Assembly: GCF_000745005.1 (NCBI RefSeq)
Contig: NZ_JQNB01000001.1
Span: 930,001-994,000 of the forward strand
DNA from: Luteibacter sp. 9135
Lineage (GTDB): Bacteria; Pseudomonadota; Gammaproteobacteria; Xanthomonadales; Rhodanobacteraceae
Direction of reading: 5' to 3'
DNA length: 64,000 nucleotides
This document shows positions 24,901-33,177 of this stretch, in pieces. The number at the start of each line of letters is the position of its first letter. The stretch's first letter is position 1. The notes below the pieces were generated by a model that was not told where the DNA came from, searched no databases, and was given only the letters and a program-made list of their open reading frames with translations. Position numbers and translations under genes: made by a program.

Positions 24901-27587
24901 GCAACAGCCGGTTCCCCATGCGTCGTCCTGACCGGCAGGTGCTCGTCGAGCATGAACGACGCCGGCCCGCCGTGCCACAGGCGATCGAAGAAGGCGGCCA
25001 CGCCGGCGTTGCCCGTGGCCAGGTCGCAGCTGAAGCGCAGCAGTTCGGTGCCCGGGACCACGAGCCCGCCGGGCCGGCGGACCAGGAAGGGCTCGATGCC
25101 GGCGGCGATGCGGTGCGCCTGGCCGAGGTAGTGCGCGGCCCGGTCGGGCAGCGCCCTGGCCAGGTCCAGCAGGGTTTCGCCGATGCCCGCCAGGCCGTCG
25201 GCGAGGCCGGGTGACATCGCATGCCCGCGCATGAGGTCGTGCTCGCCGGCCAGCAGGATGTCACGGTACGTCTCCTCGCCGGTCGCGATGAAGAACCGCG
25301 CCACGACGGCCAGTACGCCAGCGGTGCCGTGCCGCAGGTAGGGCAGCAATGCCACGCCGCCGACCTCACGGCGCCACGTGCGTTCACCATCGGCGTTGCG
25401 GCCGTAGTGGTCGAGATCGAAAGCCAGGGCTTCGCATCCGGCCTCCCGATAGCGGCCGTCGTCCGTGGCGAGGAAGAGATGCAGTAGGAACAGCGCGATG
25501 CCCGCGGCACCCTGCCCCAGACCCACGGGCTGGTAGGCACCGTCGGCGTGCCACGACCGCTTGCCGCCAACGGCCGGTCCGGAAGCCAGCAGCGCCTCGC
25601 CCGCGGCGACGGCGTCGGCCAGGAACGTGGCCTCCCGCGTTTTTCGCCACGCAGCAATGCGCGCCAGGCCCCATCCCGCCAGGCCATCGTGCAGCCCCGG
25701 CTGTTCACGGATGGGTCCGTCAACGGCGGATGCGCGCAGCAGCCGCATGCCCAACTCACGCTCGCCCGCATCGAACAGGACCCAGGCGATTCCCGCGTCG
25801 CCATGCATGAGGTCGCTGCCGCGGTCGCCGCCGCTGAGCGCTCCCGCCACGATGTAGTCGAGCAAGCCGGCTGGCGCGGGACGGCCGCTGCGCTGGTAGG
25901 CATGCAGGATACCGGCCGCGCCGTAAGCCACGCCCCAGGGGTGACGTTCGAAGACCTGGGGATCGGCTGGCACGTAGCGATCCGGCCGGGCCTGTGCCGC
26001 GCATGCTTCGATGTAGCCGAATAGGTCGCCGGCGGCATGGTCCACCGGCACGACCGCGCCGCGCAGATACGGCACCGGCTGCTCGTCGGTCGGCAGTCCG
26101 GCCAGCATCGCATCCAGGCGCTGCATGATGAGCACCGGTGACGGACGCGCGGACGGTTCACCGTCCATCAGCGTGGCGACGGCGTCGAAAAGGGCGTCCG
26201 GATAGCCCATGCCGTCACAAAGCCATCGGGCGAAGCGGGGGGCGGCCTCCGGATCCAGCGGCAACATCGCGTTGACCGGCATCAGCGCCGCGAACAGGTT
26301 GGCGCCGAAGGCGTGGCGATCCTCGGCGCAGGCCTCCTCGTGGCGAGCGCGGCGCGGTACGCGCGAAGCGAACCCCGGCGTACACAGCCCCGTGGGCCGG
26401 TCCATCCCGTCCTCCACCGCCGCTTCCAGGTCGATGATACGTACCCGCCCATCGTCCTGAACCATGATGTTGTGGAACGAGAAGTCCCCCAACGTGATGC
26501 GCGCGGCGTGAATCGTCTCCAGCGCCAGCGCGATGCGGGTGAAGACATCGCACACCTCGTGCAGGAAGCACGCGACGTCGGCGCGCGTGGCGCGTGTCTT
26601 CAGCCATGGATAGCGCGCCGCCAGCCAGCGGCGAAGGGTCTGGCCCTCGATGTGTTCCTCGACCAGATAGTGGTGCTCCCATTCCAGGAAATATTCCACG
26701 GGGGCGGGGGTGACACCGAGCGCGGCCAGCCGGCGCAACAGACGGTATTCCTTTCGCAGCAACGAGGTTGCCGATTGCACGCCACCGACATGGGGACGAG
26801 CTTCCTTGATCACCACGCGCCGTCCCGAATCGCGATCGGTGGCGAGGTAGACACCGCCGGCGGACGAGAACGCGAGGGCACTGCGTATCTCGTGGCGTCC
26901 TCCATGCAGGCGCAGCGCGGGCGATCCCGCTGCCGGCACGTCCGCTGGAAAGGGGTCGCGTACCCAGTCGGGCAGGTTGACGTAGGCCGCACGAATGTCG
27001 GGCTCGCGTTCGCCGTGGGGGCCACGCAGGAAATAATCGCGCTGCCCGCCGGCCGAGACCACGTGCTCGCCGCGAATGCCGCCGAAACGGTAATGCACGA
27101 CGCTGGACCCCGGGCAACGGCGGTCGCTGAGAATGTACGGGCCGACGAAGCCGACAAGTACCGCCTGCAGTTCGTCCAGCAACTCGCGGAAAGCCTTCGG
27201 GTCGCGGGGATAGACCGTGATGAACTTTCCCGACGCGCCGCGCGGCCACCGCTTGCCGTTCATGGAGGCGTGCATGCGTGCATCCACCGCGAACTTGAAC
27301 GCCACGCCCATCGCCGCCAGCGTCGCGGCCGTGATCGACAGCACGATCGCGGCCGTGGATACCACCGAGGAGATGTGGATCTTCCAGCCCTGCATGGGCA
27401 ACGGCGCGTCGGGGGGCAGGCAGTGCATCCATACACCGGAGCGGTGCATGCGCCAGTCGGACGGTACCGCACGGCGCACCGGTTCGACGAAGTCGCGCTC
27501 GTCGATGGGTCGGCTGCCATGGATCTCGAAGAAGTCGCGATCCACGGCGGTGTAATAAAGCAGTTCCGTACGTCGTTCGGCGGGCAT
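24897..27587 (-). CDS. Class III lanthipeptide synthetase LanKC (lyase-kinase-cyclase)
   Basis: This 896-aa enzyme should phosphorylate Ser/Thr of a precursor, eliminate phosphate and form (methyl)lanthionine or labionin. Domain order: N-terminal lyase-like region (about 1-210; DFFEIHG, MQGWKIHISS, GVAFKFAVD, GKFITVYP, YRFGG); Ser/Thr kinase domain (about 225-500) with GGVYLATDRDSGRRVVIKEARP (Lys261), catalytic LGDFSFHNIMV (Asp368, Asn373) and metal-binding IIDLEAA (Asp386); LanC-like cyclase (about 545-880) with six GxxG-type repeats (MHGDAGIAW, GLHDGLAGWG, GQGAAGIAL, RHGTAGVLAV, GLADGLAGIGE, TGNAGVAAF). The Cys-Cys-His zinc site of LanC and class IV LanL is absent, which marks class III. 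The start at 27587 follows AAGGAGCGCC; the precursor gene is 147 bp upstream. Confidence 0.9.
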   Translation of the reverse strand: MPAERRTELLYYTAVDRDFFEIHGSRPIDERDFVEPVRRAVPSDWRMHRSGVWMHCLPPDAPLPMQGWKIHISSVVSTAAIVLSITAATLAAMGVAFKFAVDARMHASMNGKRWPRGASGKFITVYPRDPKAFRELLDELQAVLVGFVGPYILSDRRCPGSSVVHYRFGGIRGEHVVSAGGQRDYFLRGPHGEREPDIRAAYVNLPDWVRDPFPADVPAAGSPALRLHGGRHEIRSALAFSSAGGVYLATDRDSGRRVVIKEARPHVGGVQSATSLLRKEYRLLRRLAALGVTPAPVEYFLEWEHHYLVEEHIEGQTLRRWLAARYPWLKTRATRADVACFLHEVCDVFTRIALALETIHAARITLGDFSFHNIMVQDDGRVRIIDLEAAVEDGMDRPTGLCTPGFASRVPRRARHEEACAEDRHAFGANLFAALMPVNAMLPLDPEAAPRFARWLCDGMGYPDALFDAVATLMDGEPSARPSPVLIMQRLDAMLAGLPTDEQPVPYLRGAVVPVDHAAGDLFGYIEACAAQARPDRYVPADPQVFERHPWGVAYGAAGILHAYQRSGRPAPAGLLDYIVAGALSGGDRGSDLMHGDAGIAWVLFDAGERELGMRLLRASAVDGPIREQPGLHDGLAGWGLARIAAWRKTREATFLADAVAAGEALLASGPAVGGKRSWHADGAYQPVGLGQGAAGIALFLLHLFLATDDGRYREAGCEALAFDLDHYGRNADGERTWRREVGGVALLPYLRHGTAGVLAVVARFFIATGEETYRDILLAGEHDLMRGHAMSPGLADGLAGIGETLLDLARALPDRAAHYLGQAHRIAAGIEPFLVRRPGGLVVPGTELLRFSCDLATGNAGVAAFFDRLWHGGPASFMLDEHLPVRTTHGEPAVA

Positions 27588-27624
27588 GGCGCTCCTTGAC
27601 CTCACGCATGAAAGCTGGTGCATG

Positions 27625-27669
27625 AAAAAACCCGGCACGCGCGACGACCCGGACGTCGCCCCGCGTGCC
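27625..27669 (-). terminator. Intrinsic terminator between lanA and lanKC
   Basis: On the minus strand GGCACGCG pairs with CGCGTGCC and an inner CGACG with CGTCG around loop TCCGGGT (a GGG bulge on one side), followed by GGG and six T. It ends 37 bp before the lanKC start. A partial terminator here would give much more precursor mRNA than enzyme mRNA, as in many lanthipeptide operons. Confidence 0.75.
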
Positions 27670-27688
27670 TTCGTCCCCGGTCGGCCGT

Positions 27689-27715
27689 GTGCGCGTCCCT
27701 TCACGGGGCGCGCAC
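27689..27715 (-). other. Stem-loop just after the precursor stop codon
   Basis: GTGCGCG and CGCGCAC with an inner CCC/GGG pairing form a hairpin about 20 bases past the precursor stop and before the terminator. It may stabilise the short precursor mRNA. Confidence 0.45.
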
Positions 27716-27734
27716 CGCGACGCGGACGGGAAAC

Positions 27735-27866
27735 CTAGTGACCGTCGAAACCGTCCGCATTGGCAAACGAGCATGCACCCCAGCTGCACGAGCTGGTGGG
27801 TGTGTCGGCTTCCCCCGCGACGCCCGGTTCGGCGGCGAGCAACTGCAATCTCAGTACGTGGTCCAT
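27735..27866 (-). CDS. Putative class III lanthipeptide precursor (LanA), 43 aa
   Basis: The gene is too short for routine ORF calling. ATG at 27866 lies 8 bases behind AGGAGA; TAG is at 27735-27737. The N-terminal leader MDHVLRLQLLAAE carries the L-x-LQ motif that class III synthetases recognise, followed by an acidic linker (EPGVAGEAD). The C-terminal core is rich in modifiable residues: TPTSSCSWGACSFAN, with Thr22, Thr24, Ser25, Ser26, Ser28, Ser33 and Cys27, Cys32, then a Gly/Asp tail ending DGFDGH. It is directly upstream of lanKC on the same strand, with its own promoter-like sequence and a terminator behind it. The call rests on position, ribosome site, leader motif and core composition. 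Ring pattern, leader cleavage site and activity are unknown. Confidence 0.82.
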   Translation of the reverse strand: MDHVLRLQLLAAEPGVAGEADTPTSSCSWGACSFANADGFDGH

Positions 27867-27926
27867 GTGGTTCTCCTGGCCGATGGAAAGGCGCCTGGCC
27901 TCTGTCGGCAGGGGCGGCGCACCGGC

Positions 27927-27955
27927 AATCTAGGCGTGCCACTCCGTTGCCACAA
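27927..27955 (-). promoter_or_regulatory. Candidate sigma70 promoter of the lanthipeptide precursor gene
   Basis: Minus strand: -35 TTGTGG (27955-27950), a 17-bp spacer, -10 TAGATT (27932-27927). Predicted start of transcription is near 27920, leaving a leader of about 55 nt before the ATG. Matches are 3/6 and 4/6, so an activator is likely. Confidence 0.4.
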
Positions 27956-28026
27956 CGAAAAAACACGTCAGGGAGGCGACAATCGGCACATGGGCGCAGG
28001 TATCGTCGGGATCCGCACGAAACCGG

Positions 28027-29433
28027 TCAGGCCGCGTGTCCGGAAGCGGACGTTTCCGTCCGTATACGGACGCCGTTTTCCGGCTCGCAGAGGGGGAGAT
28101 GGACGATGGCCAGCGCGCCGCGGCCACCTTCGCGGTTGCGCAGGTCGACGTTACCGGCGTGCGCTTCCACGATGAGCCGCGTAAGGCTGAGCCCGATGCC
28201 GGAACCGGTGGGTTTGGTGGTGAAGAACGGCACGAACAGCGAGGCACGCCCGGGCAGGCCCACTCCCTCATCCTCGATGGTGATACGCACCTGCGGACCC
28301 GTCACCGCCCAGTCGACGCGTACGGCGCCGCCCATCGGTTCGGCTGATTCCACGGCATTGCGCAGCAGGTTGATGAATGCCTGGTCGAGCTGGTCTTCGT
28401 CGCCGATGAGGATGACCCGCGCCGTGCCGACCAGGGCAATGTCCATCCGGTGCTCCAGCATGGCGAGACGCCGCAGCGCCAGGTCGAGACGAAACGGCCG
28501 CGGACGCAACGGCGGAAGGCGCGCCAGGCGTCCGTAGCCGGCGAGGAATCGTGCCAGCGACGCGGAGCGACGACCGATCACTTCCAGGCCCTGGCGCAAC
28601 TCGCCTTCCACCGCCTTGCCGCCCTCGTCCGCCAGTAGCGCGGACAGGCTGCCGGCCAGCGAGCCGATGGGTGCGAGCGAGTTGTTCAGCTCGTGGCTGA
28701 GCACGCGGATCAGGCGCTGCCATGCGTCGCGCTCCTCCTCGCCCAGCGCGACGCTGACGTCGTGCATCATGAACATGGTGTTCTCGTGGCCCTCGCTGTA
28801 CCAGAGGGCGCGACGCACGATCCAGCGACCACTGCGCGTGGCGAAGTCCCAGGAGAAGATCGTGTTTTCCCCCGCGGCCACCACGGGGCCGAGCCCTAGC
28901 GATGCGATGTCGCGGCCGATGACGCTGTCGTTCACCGCCCCGACCAGCGCACGCGCCGCGGCATTGATCATCACCAGGCGGTTGTCGCGGTCCACCACGA
29001 ACAGCGGGTCCTGCAAGGTGGTCAGCGTCTTGCCGAGGAATCGCAGGCTTTCGGTGCGCTTGCGCCGGCCTTCACGGAGCGTGTCCGAAAGTATGTTGAT
29101 GTCCGCGACCAGGCCGCGCAGCGGATGGTGCACCGAGGGCAGGCGCGCCCGGCTGCTGTAGTCGCCGGCGCGCAGCGCGGCAAGCAACGCTTCCAGCGTG
29201 CGCCACGCGTGGATCATGTGCCAGCCGAGCACTCCCATAAGGACCAAGGTCGTGCTCAGGCCGCCGACGAAGACGACCACGCGCCACACGGGCGGCAGGC
29301 CGGTACCGACGAGTAGCCCACCTGCGGCGGCCAGCGGCGCGACGGCGCCAAGGCACCATGGCGCGACCAGGCGCAAGCGCGCCGATCCGCGTATCCACGG
29401 GCGCCGGGGGCTACCGGAGGGTGGCTTTGTCAC
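28027..29433 (-). CDS. NtrY-like membrane sensor histidine kinase
   Basis: This 468-aa sensor has two membrane helices near the N-terminus (about 22-43 and 50-72) with almost no periplasmic loop, a HAMP-like segment, a PAS domain (about 135-225; LQDPLFVVDRDNRLVMINAAARALVG) and a HisKA/HATPase pair of the NtrY type: LSHELNNSLAPIGSLAGSL with the phospho-His, INLLRNAVES (N box), DEGVGLPG (G1), FFTTKPTGSGIGLSLTR (F/G2). The tiny loop suggests sensing in the membrane, perhaps of the envelope or the transported peptide. Its start overlaps the response-regulator stop by 4 bp. It lies 160 bp upstream of the lanthipeptide precursor gene. Confidence 0.88.
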   Translation of the reverse strand: MTKPPSGSPRRPWIRGSARLRLVAPWCLGAVAPLAAAGGLLVGTGLPPVWRVVVFVGGLSTTLVLMGVLGWHMIHAWRTLEALLAALRAGDYSSRARLPSVHHPLRGLVADINILSDTLREGRRKRTESLRFLGKTLTTLQDPLFVVDRDNRLVMINAAARALVGAVNDSVIGRDIASLGLGPVVAAGENTIFSWDFATRSGRWIVRRALWYSEGHENTMFMMHDVSVALGEEERDAWQRLIRVLSHELNNSLAPIGSLAGSLSALLADEGGKAVEGELRQGLEVIGRRSASLARFLAGYGRLARLPPLRPRPFRLDLALRRLAMLEHRMDIALVGTARVILIGDEDQLDQAFINLLRNAVESAEPMGGAVRVDWAVTGPQVRITIEDEGVGLPGRASLFVPFFTTKPTGSGIGLSLTRLIVEAHAGNVDLRNREGGRGALAIVHLPLCEPENGVRIRTETSASGHAA

Positions 29434-30809
29434 GCCGCCGGGTCGAACCCGCCCCTGGCTCGGTGCTTTTCGAGGCGTCGATAAAGCGACTGTCGCGATA
29501 TACCCAGCGCATCGGCGGCACGCTGCAGATTGTTGTCGTAGCGCTCCAGCGCCTGGCGGGTGAGCATTTCCTCCGCTTCGGGCAAGGTCAGCCGGTCGAG
29601 CAGGAGCGGCAGGGGTTCCGGTGGCAACAAGCCCAGCACCTCCGCGTCGATGTCGTCGTGCGAGCCGAGGAGCACGGCGCGCGCGACGACGTGTTCCAGT
29701 TCACGCACGTTGCCGGGCCAGGGATAATTGCGCAGGGCCCGCTCGGCCGATGGCGTCAGCGCCATGCCGCCCCGGCCGCGCCGGACGCACTCGCGCAACA
29801 GGAAATGACGCGCCAGCGGCACGATGTCCTCCACGCGTTCGCGCAGGGACGGCAGCCGGATCTGCATCGCGTTAAGGCGATACAGAAGATCGCGCCTGAA
29901 CCGGTGGGCACGGATGGCGGCCTCCATATCGGCGTTGCTGGTGGAAATGACCCTCACGTCGGCTCGCCTCGTCCGCACGGAATCGCCGCGCTCGAACTCA
30001 CCCTCCTCCAGCACGCGCAGCAATGTGGCCTGTTGCGCGAGGGGGATCGCTCCCACCTCCTCCATGATCAGGCTGCCCCCGTGCGCCAGTTCGAAGCGGC
30101 CGGGGCGGGGAGACGGCAACTCGTCGCCGAACATCTCACCGGCAAAGCGTGCTTCCGACATGCTGGCCATGTCGGCGCGGATGAGCGGGTGCCGTGCGCG
30201 GGGTGACAGCGCGTGGATCTCGCGGGCGAGCAGCGACTTGCCGCTTCCGTTCTCGCCCAGCACCAAAACATTGGCGTCGCCGCTGGCGATGCGGGATGCC
30301 AATTCCACGACGCGACGCATCGCCGAGGATTCACAGACGCGCATGACGTCCGCGGATTGCCGCGCCAGCGCGGTTTCCGTACGTAGCCGCAGGTTCTCCT
30401 CGCGCATCTGTCGCAAGGCGATCTGCGAGCGCACCGTATGCACCATGCGCGCGTTGTTCCAGGGTTTCTCGATGAAATCCGCCGCGCCGAGCCGCATGGC
30501 GCGCACGGCGAGGTCGACGCTGCCCCAGGCCGTCATCACCACCAACGGCAGGTCGGGGACGTCGTGGCGCAGGCGTTCGATCAAGGCCATGCCTTCGAGC
30601 CCTGAGGTGGTATCCGCCGCGTAGTTCAGATCGACGATCGCACAGGCGAAGGTCTGCCTGGCCGCGGCCTCGCACGCGGCCGCGGGCGACTCGACGTCTA
30701 CCGAGGCAATGCCTTCCGAGCGCATCAGGATGCGCAGCGACAGGCGGATATCCGGATGGTCGTCGACGATCAGAACCGGCAGCGACGGCTCGGCAAGATG
30801 TCCGGACAT
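29430..30809 (-). CDS. NtrC-family response regulator lacking the GAFTGA loop
   Basis: This 459-aa regulator has a receiver domain (about 10-130; VDDHPD, phospho-Asp in CAIVDLNYA, VMTAWGS, EKPW), an AAA+ domain with Walker A GENGSGKS and Walker B-like GGSLIMEEVG, RVISTSN and RRDLLYRLN, and a Fis-type HTH (LQRAADALGISRQSLYRRLEKH). In sigma54 activators the block after FAGEMFG reads as E-K-GAFTGA; here it is DELPSPRPGRFELAHGG, with GAFTGA deleted. The Walker B Asp also reads as Glu (MEE). It probably acts on sigma70 promoters or as a repressor. The start follows GAGGAGAACGTGACC. It is encoded 13 bp after the permease gene and overlaps the kinase start. Confidence 0.87.
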   Translation of the reverse strand: MSGHLAEPSLPVLIVDDHPDIRLSLRILMRSEGIASVDVESPAAACEAAARQTFACAIVDLNYAADTTSGLEGMALIERLRHDVPDLPLVVMTAWGSVDLAVRAMRLGAADFIEKPWNNARMVHTVRSQIALRQMREENLRLRTETALARQSADVMRVCESSAMRRVVELASRIASGDANVLVLGENGSGKSLLAREIHALSPRARHPLIRADMASMSEARFAGEMFGDELPSPRPGRFELAHGGSLIMEEVGAIPLAQQATLLRVLEEGEFERGDSVRTRRADVRVISTSNADMEAAIRAHRFRRDLLYRLNAMQIRLPSLRERVEDIVPLARHFLLRECVRRGRGGMALTPSAERALRNYPWPGNVRELEHVVARAVLLGSHDDIDAEVLGLLPPEPLPLLLDRLTLPEAEEMLTRQALERYDNNLQRAADALGISRQSLYRRLEKHRARGGFDPAA

Positions 30810-30822
30810 GGTCACGTTCTCC

Positions 30823-33177
30823 TCAGCCGCCGCGTAGCGCGGCGAGCGGTTCCATGGTGACGGCGCGCCACGCCGACGGCGCCGCGGCCGCCAGCGACGC
30901 GGCGAGAAAGACAAACAGGGCCAGGGACACCACGCTGGTATCGATATCGGCGACCCGTAGGTACGGCTGTGCCAGCATGACGACCGACACACCGGCGAGC
31001 GCACCGACACAGGCGACGAACAGGTAGCGCGCCACCACGCCCTGCGCCAGGTCGGTCCCGCGTGCGCCGAGCGCCACCTGCAGTGCGATTTCGCGGCGGC
31101 GCCCGGCCATGTCGACCGACTGGCTCGAATATTGGCCCACGCCGGCGAGGAACAGCGCCGCGAGCGACAGCGTGCACAACAGCGCCGCGTTCCGGCGTGC
31201 AGCGGCGGTCACCGCGCGCGCCATGTCGCCGAGCTGACGGGTGTCGCCGGCCGCCAGATCCGGCGCCACCGTACGCAGTCGCCGTTCGAAGGCGGTATCG
31301 GGCGCCCCGACCGGATGCCGCCACACGGCGTACATCGGCATGATCCTGCGGATAAAGGCGAACACGGTCGCATCGACCTGTGCCAGCGGCACGAAGATCG
31401 TGGCGACGGCGCGTTCGTCCGGGCCCGGGACGCGCGTGTCGGCCACGACGCCGACGATCTGCAGGGGCGGCATGACGGCGAGGCGCGAGTCGGACCGGGC
31501 CACATCGCCCAGTCCGCCGCCCATGAGATGCTCGAAGGCACGGTTGACCCAGGCCACCGGCGGTGCGCCGGCGTGGTCGCCCGCACCGAGGCCCCGCCCG
31601 GCGAGCCGCTTCAGTCCCATCGCCTCGGCGGCGCCCGGCGTCATGACGGCGTAGCGGACGAAATGCCGATGTCCGGCGGTATCCAGGAACGGCATCACCA
31701 GCCCATCACCGAGCGGCAGCAGGTTGGTAAAGCCCATCGGCTCTTCCCCCGAGGCGCTCATCGCACCCTGGCGCAGGGCGTCGAACAGGTCCGACACATC
31801 GGTGCTTCCGGGATACGACGCCACGTCCGGTTGCAGCGGTGCGAAGAACGCGCCTTTCGGGTCGAACCCGGGCGCGATCTTCTCCAGCCGCGTGCTATGC
31901 GCCAGCGCAGCCACGCCGAAGACCAGCAACGCGCTGGCCATCGCGGCCTGTACGAGCACCATGGTACTGCGGGCACCACGGGCCATGCGCCCGGGTCTGT
32001 GGCTGCCCGCCACCGCGACACGCTCGCGCAGCAGATCGTCGATCCGGTCGTGCACGGACGCCGAGGTCGCTGACAGGACGACGATGACGGCGTCCGCGCC
32101 GCCCGTGAGCCAGCGCACCGTAGCGGATGAGTCGATCGGGAGCGAGGTGCTGCGCCAGGCATCGGGCACCACGTCACGGAACATGTCCACGACGAGGTCG
32201 CCCAGCGGCACGCCGAACGCGGCCGCCAACAAGCCGATGGCCACGGCTATCGACCAAGGCGTGAGCGCGTGGGCGCCCAGCGCCACGCGAACGGCGGTAT
32301 CGCGTGACCGCGCCAGGCCACGACCCAGCATGAGGTTGGAGAGGTTTATGCCGGCGATCGCCAGCACGACCAGGGCGGCGCCCAGCATGCCCAGCAGCGG
32401 CGGCCGCGCCTGCCAGGTCAGCGCATGGTCCAGCGGGGTGGCGCCGAAATCGGCCCCGCTACCCGTATCTATGCCCGGTCGTCCTGCCCTTTCGCGGGCA
32501 TAGGCGGCCACCATAGCCGACACCGCCCGCGGGTCGACCCCGGGTGCGAGCCGCGCCGCCGGGATCAGGTTCTCGGCGGTGTCGTCGTCGGCCCCCGCGA
32601 TGCCCAGCGGCACCACCACATCGACGTCCGTCAGGAAGCGGTACCCCTTCGGCAAGACGCCGATGATGGGCAGGCGGTGGCCCTCGACCGTGAGCACGTG
32701 TCCCAGCACGTCGTCCCGCCCCCCTAGCCGTTGCCGCCAGAACGCATAGGACACCATGGCGCCGTATTCGTGGGTGAGGTTCCGCCCGCGGTGGGGTACG
32801 ACACCCAGGGTGGTCAGAAAGCCGGCATCCACCCCCTGGCCCTGGAGCAGCCAGCGCCGGTCGGTACACACGACGTTCATTGCCCGCGGCAGGCGCGTCG
32901 CCCCGCGCGAGGCCATCTGTGGCAGATCACCCATCGCCGCGACATACCGCGGCGATGCGATCGGGGTGGGATCGTCGCGGTAGCGTGCGCCGTACAGGAC
33001 CACCCGGTCGCTGTCCACGAAAGGGAGCGACCGCCAGAGCAGCGCATCGACCAGGGTCAGCGCCGCCGACAGGGTGGCAATCCCCATGGCAAGCGTCGAT
33101 GCAGCCAGCAGGAAGAACCACGGACGCCGGAGCATCGCGACCCACGCATGCACGCAAGCCCCGGCCCATCCGCTCAC
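30823..33177 (-). CDS. FtsX/MacB-like ABC permease (ADOP type)
   Basis: This 784-aa inner-membrane protein has the doubled MacB layout: helix near 18-40 (FFLLAASTLAMGIATLSAALTL), a periplasmic domain, three FtsX helices (about 275-360: ALVVLAIAGINLSNLMLGRGLARSRDTAVRVALG), a fourth segment around MVLVQAAMASALLVFGVAAL, a second periplasmic domain, then the FtsX repeat VGQYSSQSVDMAGRRREIALQVALGARG near the C-terminus. No ATPase is fused; the partner is the overlapping ATPase gene upstream (ATGA). These exporters move peptides, antibiotics or lipoproteins. Here it may export the lanthipeptide or give self-immunity; that is inference from position. Confidence 0.85.
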   Translation of the reverse strand: MSGWAGACVHAWVAMLRRPWFFLLAASTLAMGIATLSAALTLVDALLWRSLPFVDSDRVVLYGARYRDDPTPIASPRYVAAMGDLPQMASRGATRLPRAMNVVCTDRRWLLQGQGVDAGFLTTLGVVPHRGRNLTHEYGAMVSYAFWRQRLGGRDDVLGHVLTVEGHRLPIIGVLPKGYRFLTDVDVVVPLGIAGADDDTAENLIPAARLAPGVDPRAVSAMVAAYARERAGRPGIDTGSGADFGATPLDHALTWQARPPLLGMLGAALVVLAIAGINLSNLMLGRGLARSRDTAVRVALGAHALTPWSIAVAIGLLAAAFGVPLGDLVVDMFRDVVPDAWRSTSLPIDSSATVRWLTGGADAVIVVLSATSASVHDRIDDLLRERVAVAGSHRPGRMARGARSTMVLVQAAMASALLVFGVAALAHSTRLEKIAPGFDPKGAFFAPLQPDVASYPGSTDVSDLFDALRQGAMSASGEEPMGFTNLLPLGDGLVMPFLDTAGHRHFVRYAVMTPGAAEAMGLKRLAGRGLGAGDHAGAPPVAWVNRAFEHLMGGGLGDVARSDSRLAVMPPLQIVGVVADTRVPGPDERAVATIFVPLAQVDATVFAFIRRIMPMYAVWRHPVGAPDTAFERRLRTVAPDLAAGDTRQLGDMARAVTAAARRNAALLCTLSLAALFLAGVGQYSSQSVDMAGRRREIALQVALGARGTDLAQGVVARYLFVACVGALAGVSVVMLAQPYLRVADIDTSVVSLALFVFLAASLAAAAPSAWRAVTMEPLAALRGG

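Noticed and set aside
27937..27952. Possible sigma54 promoter before the lanthipeptide precursor (two TGGCA elements)
   Set aside because: The downstream TGGCA replaces the required TTGCA, another TGGCAC/TTGC pair has a 12-bp gap instead of 10, and the adjacent regulator lacks GAFTGA. A sigma70 reading fits better.
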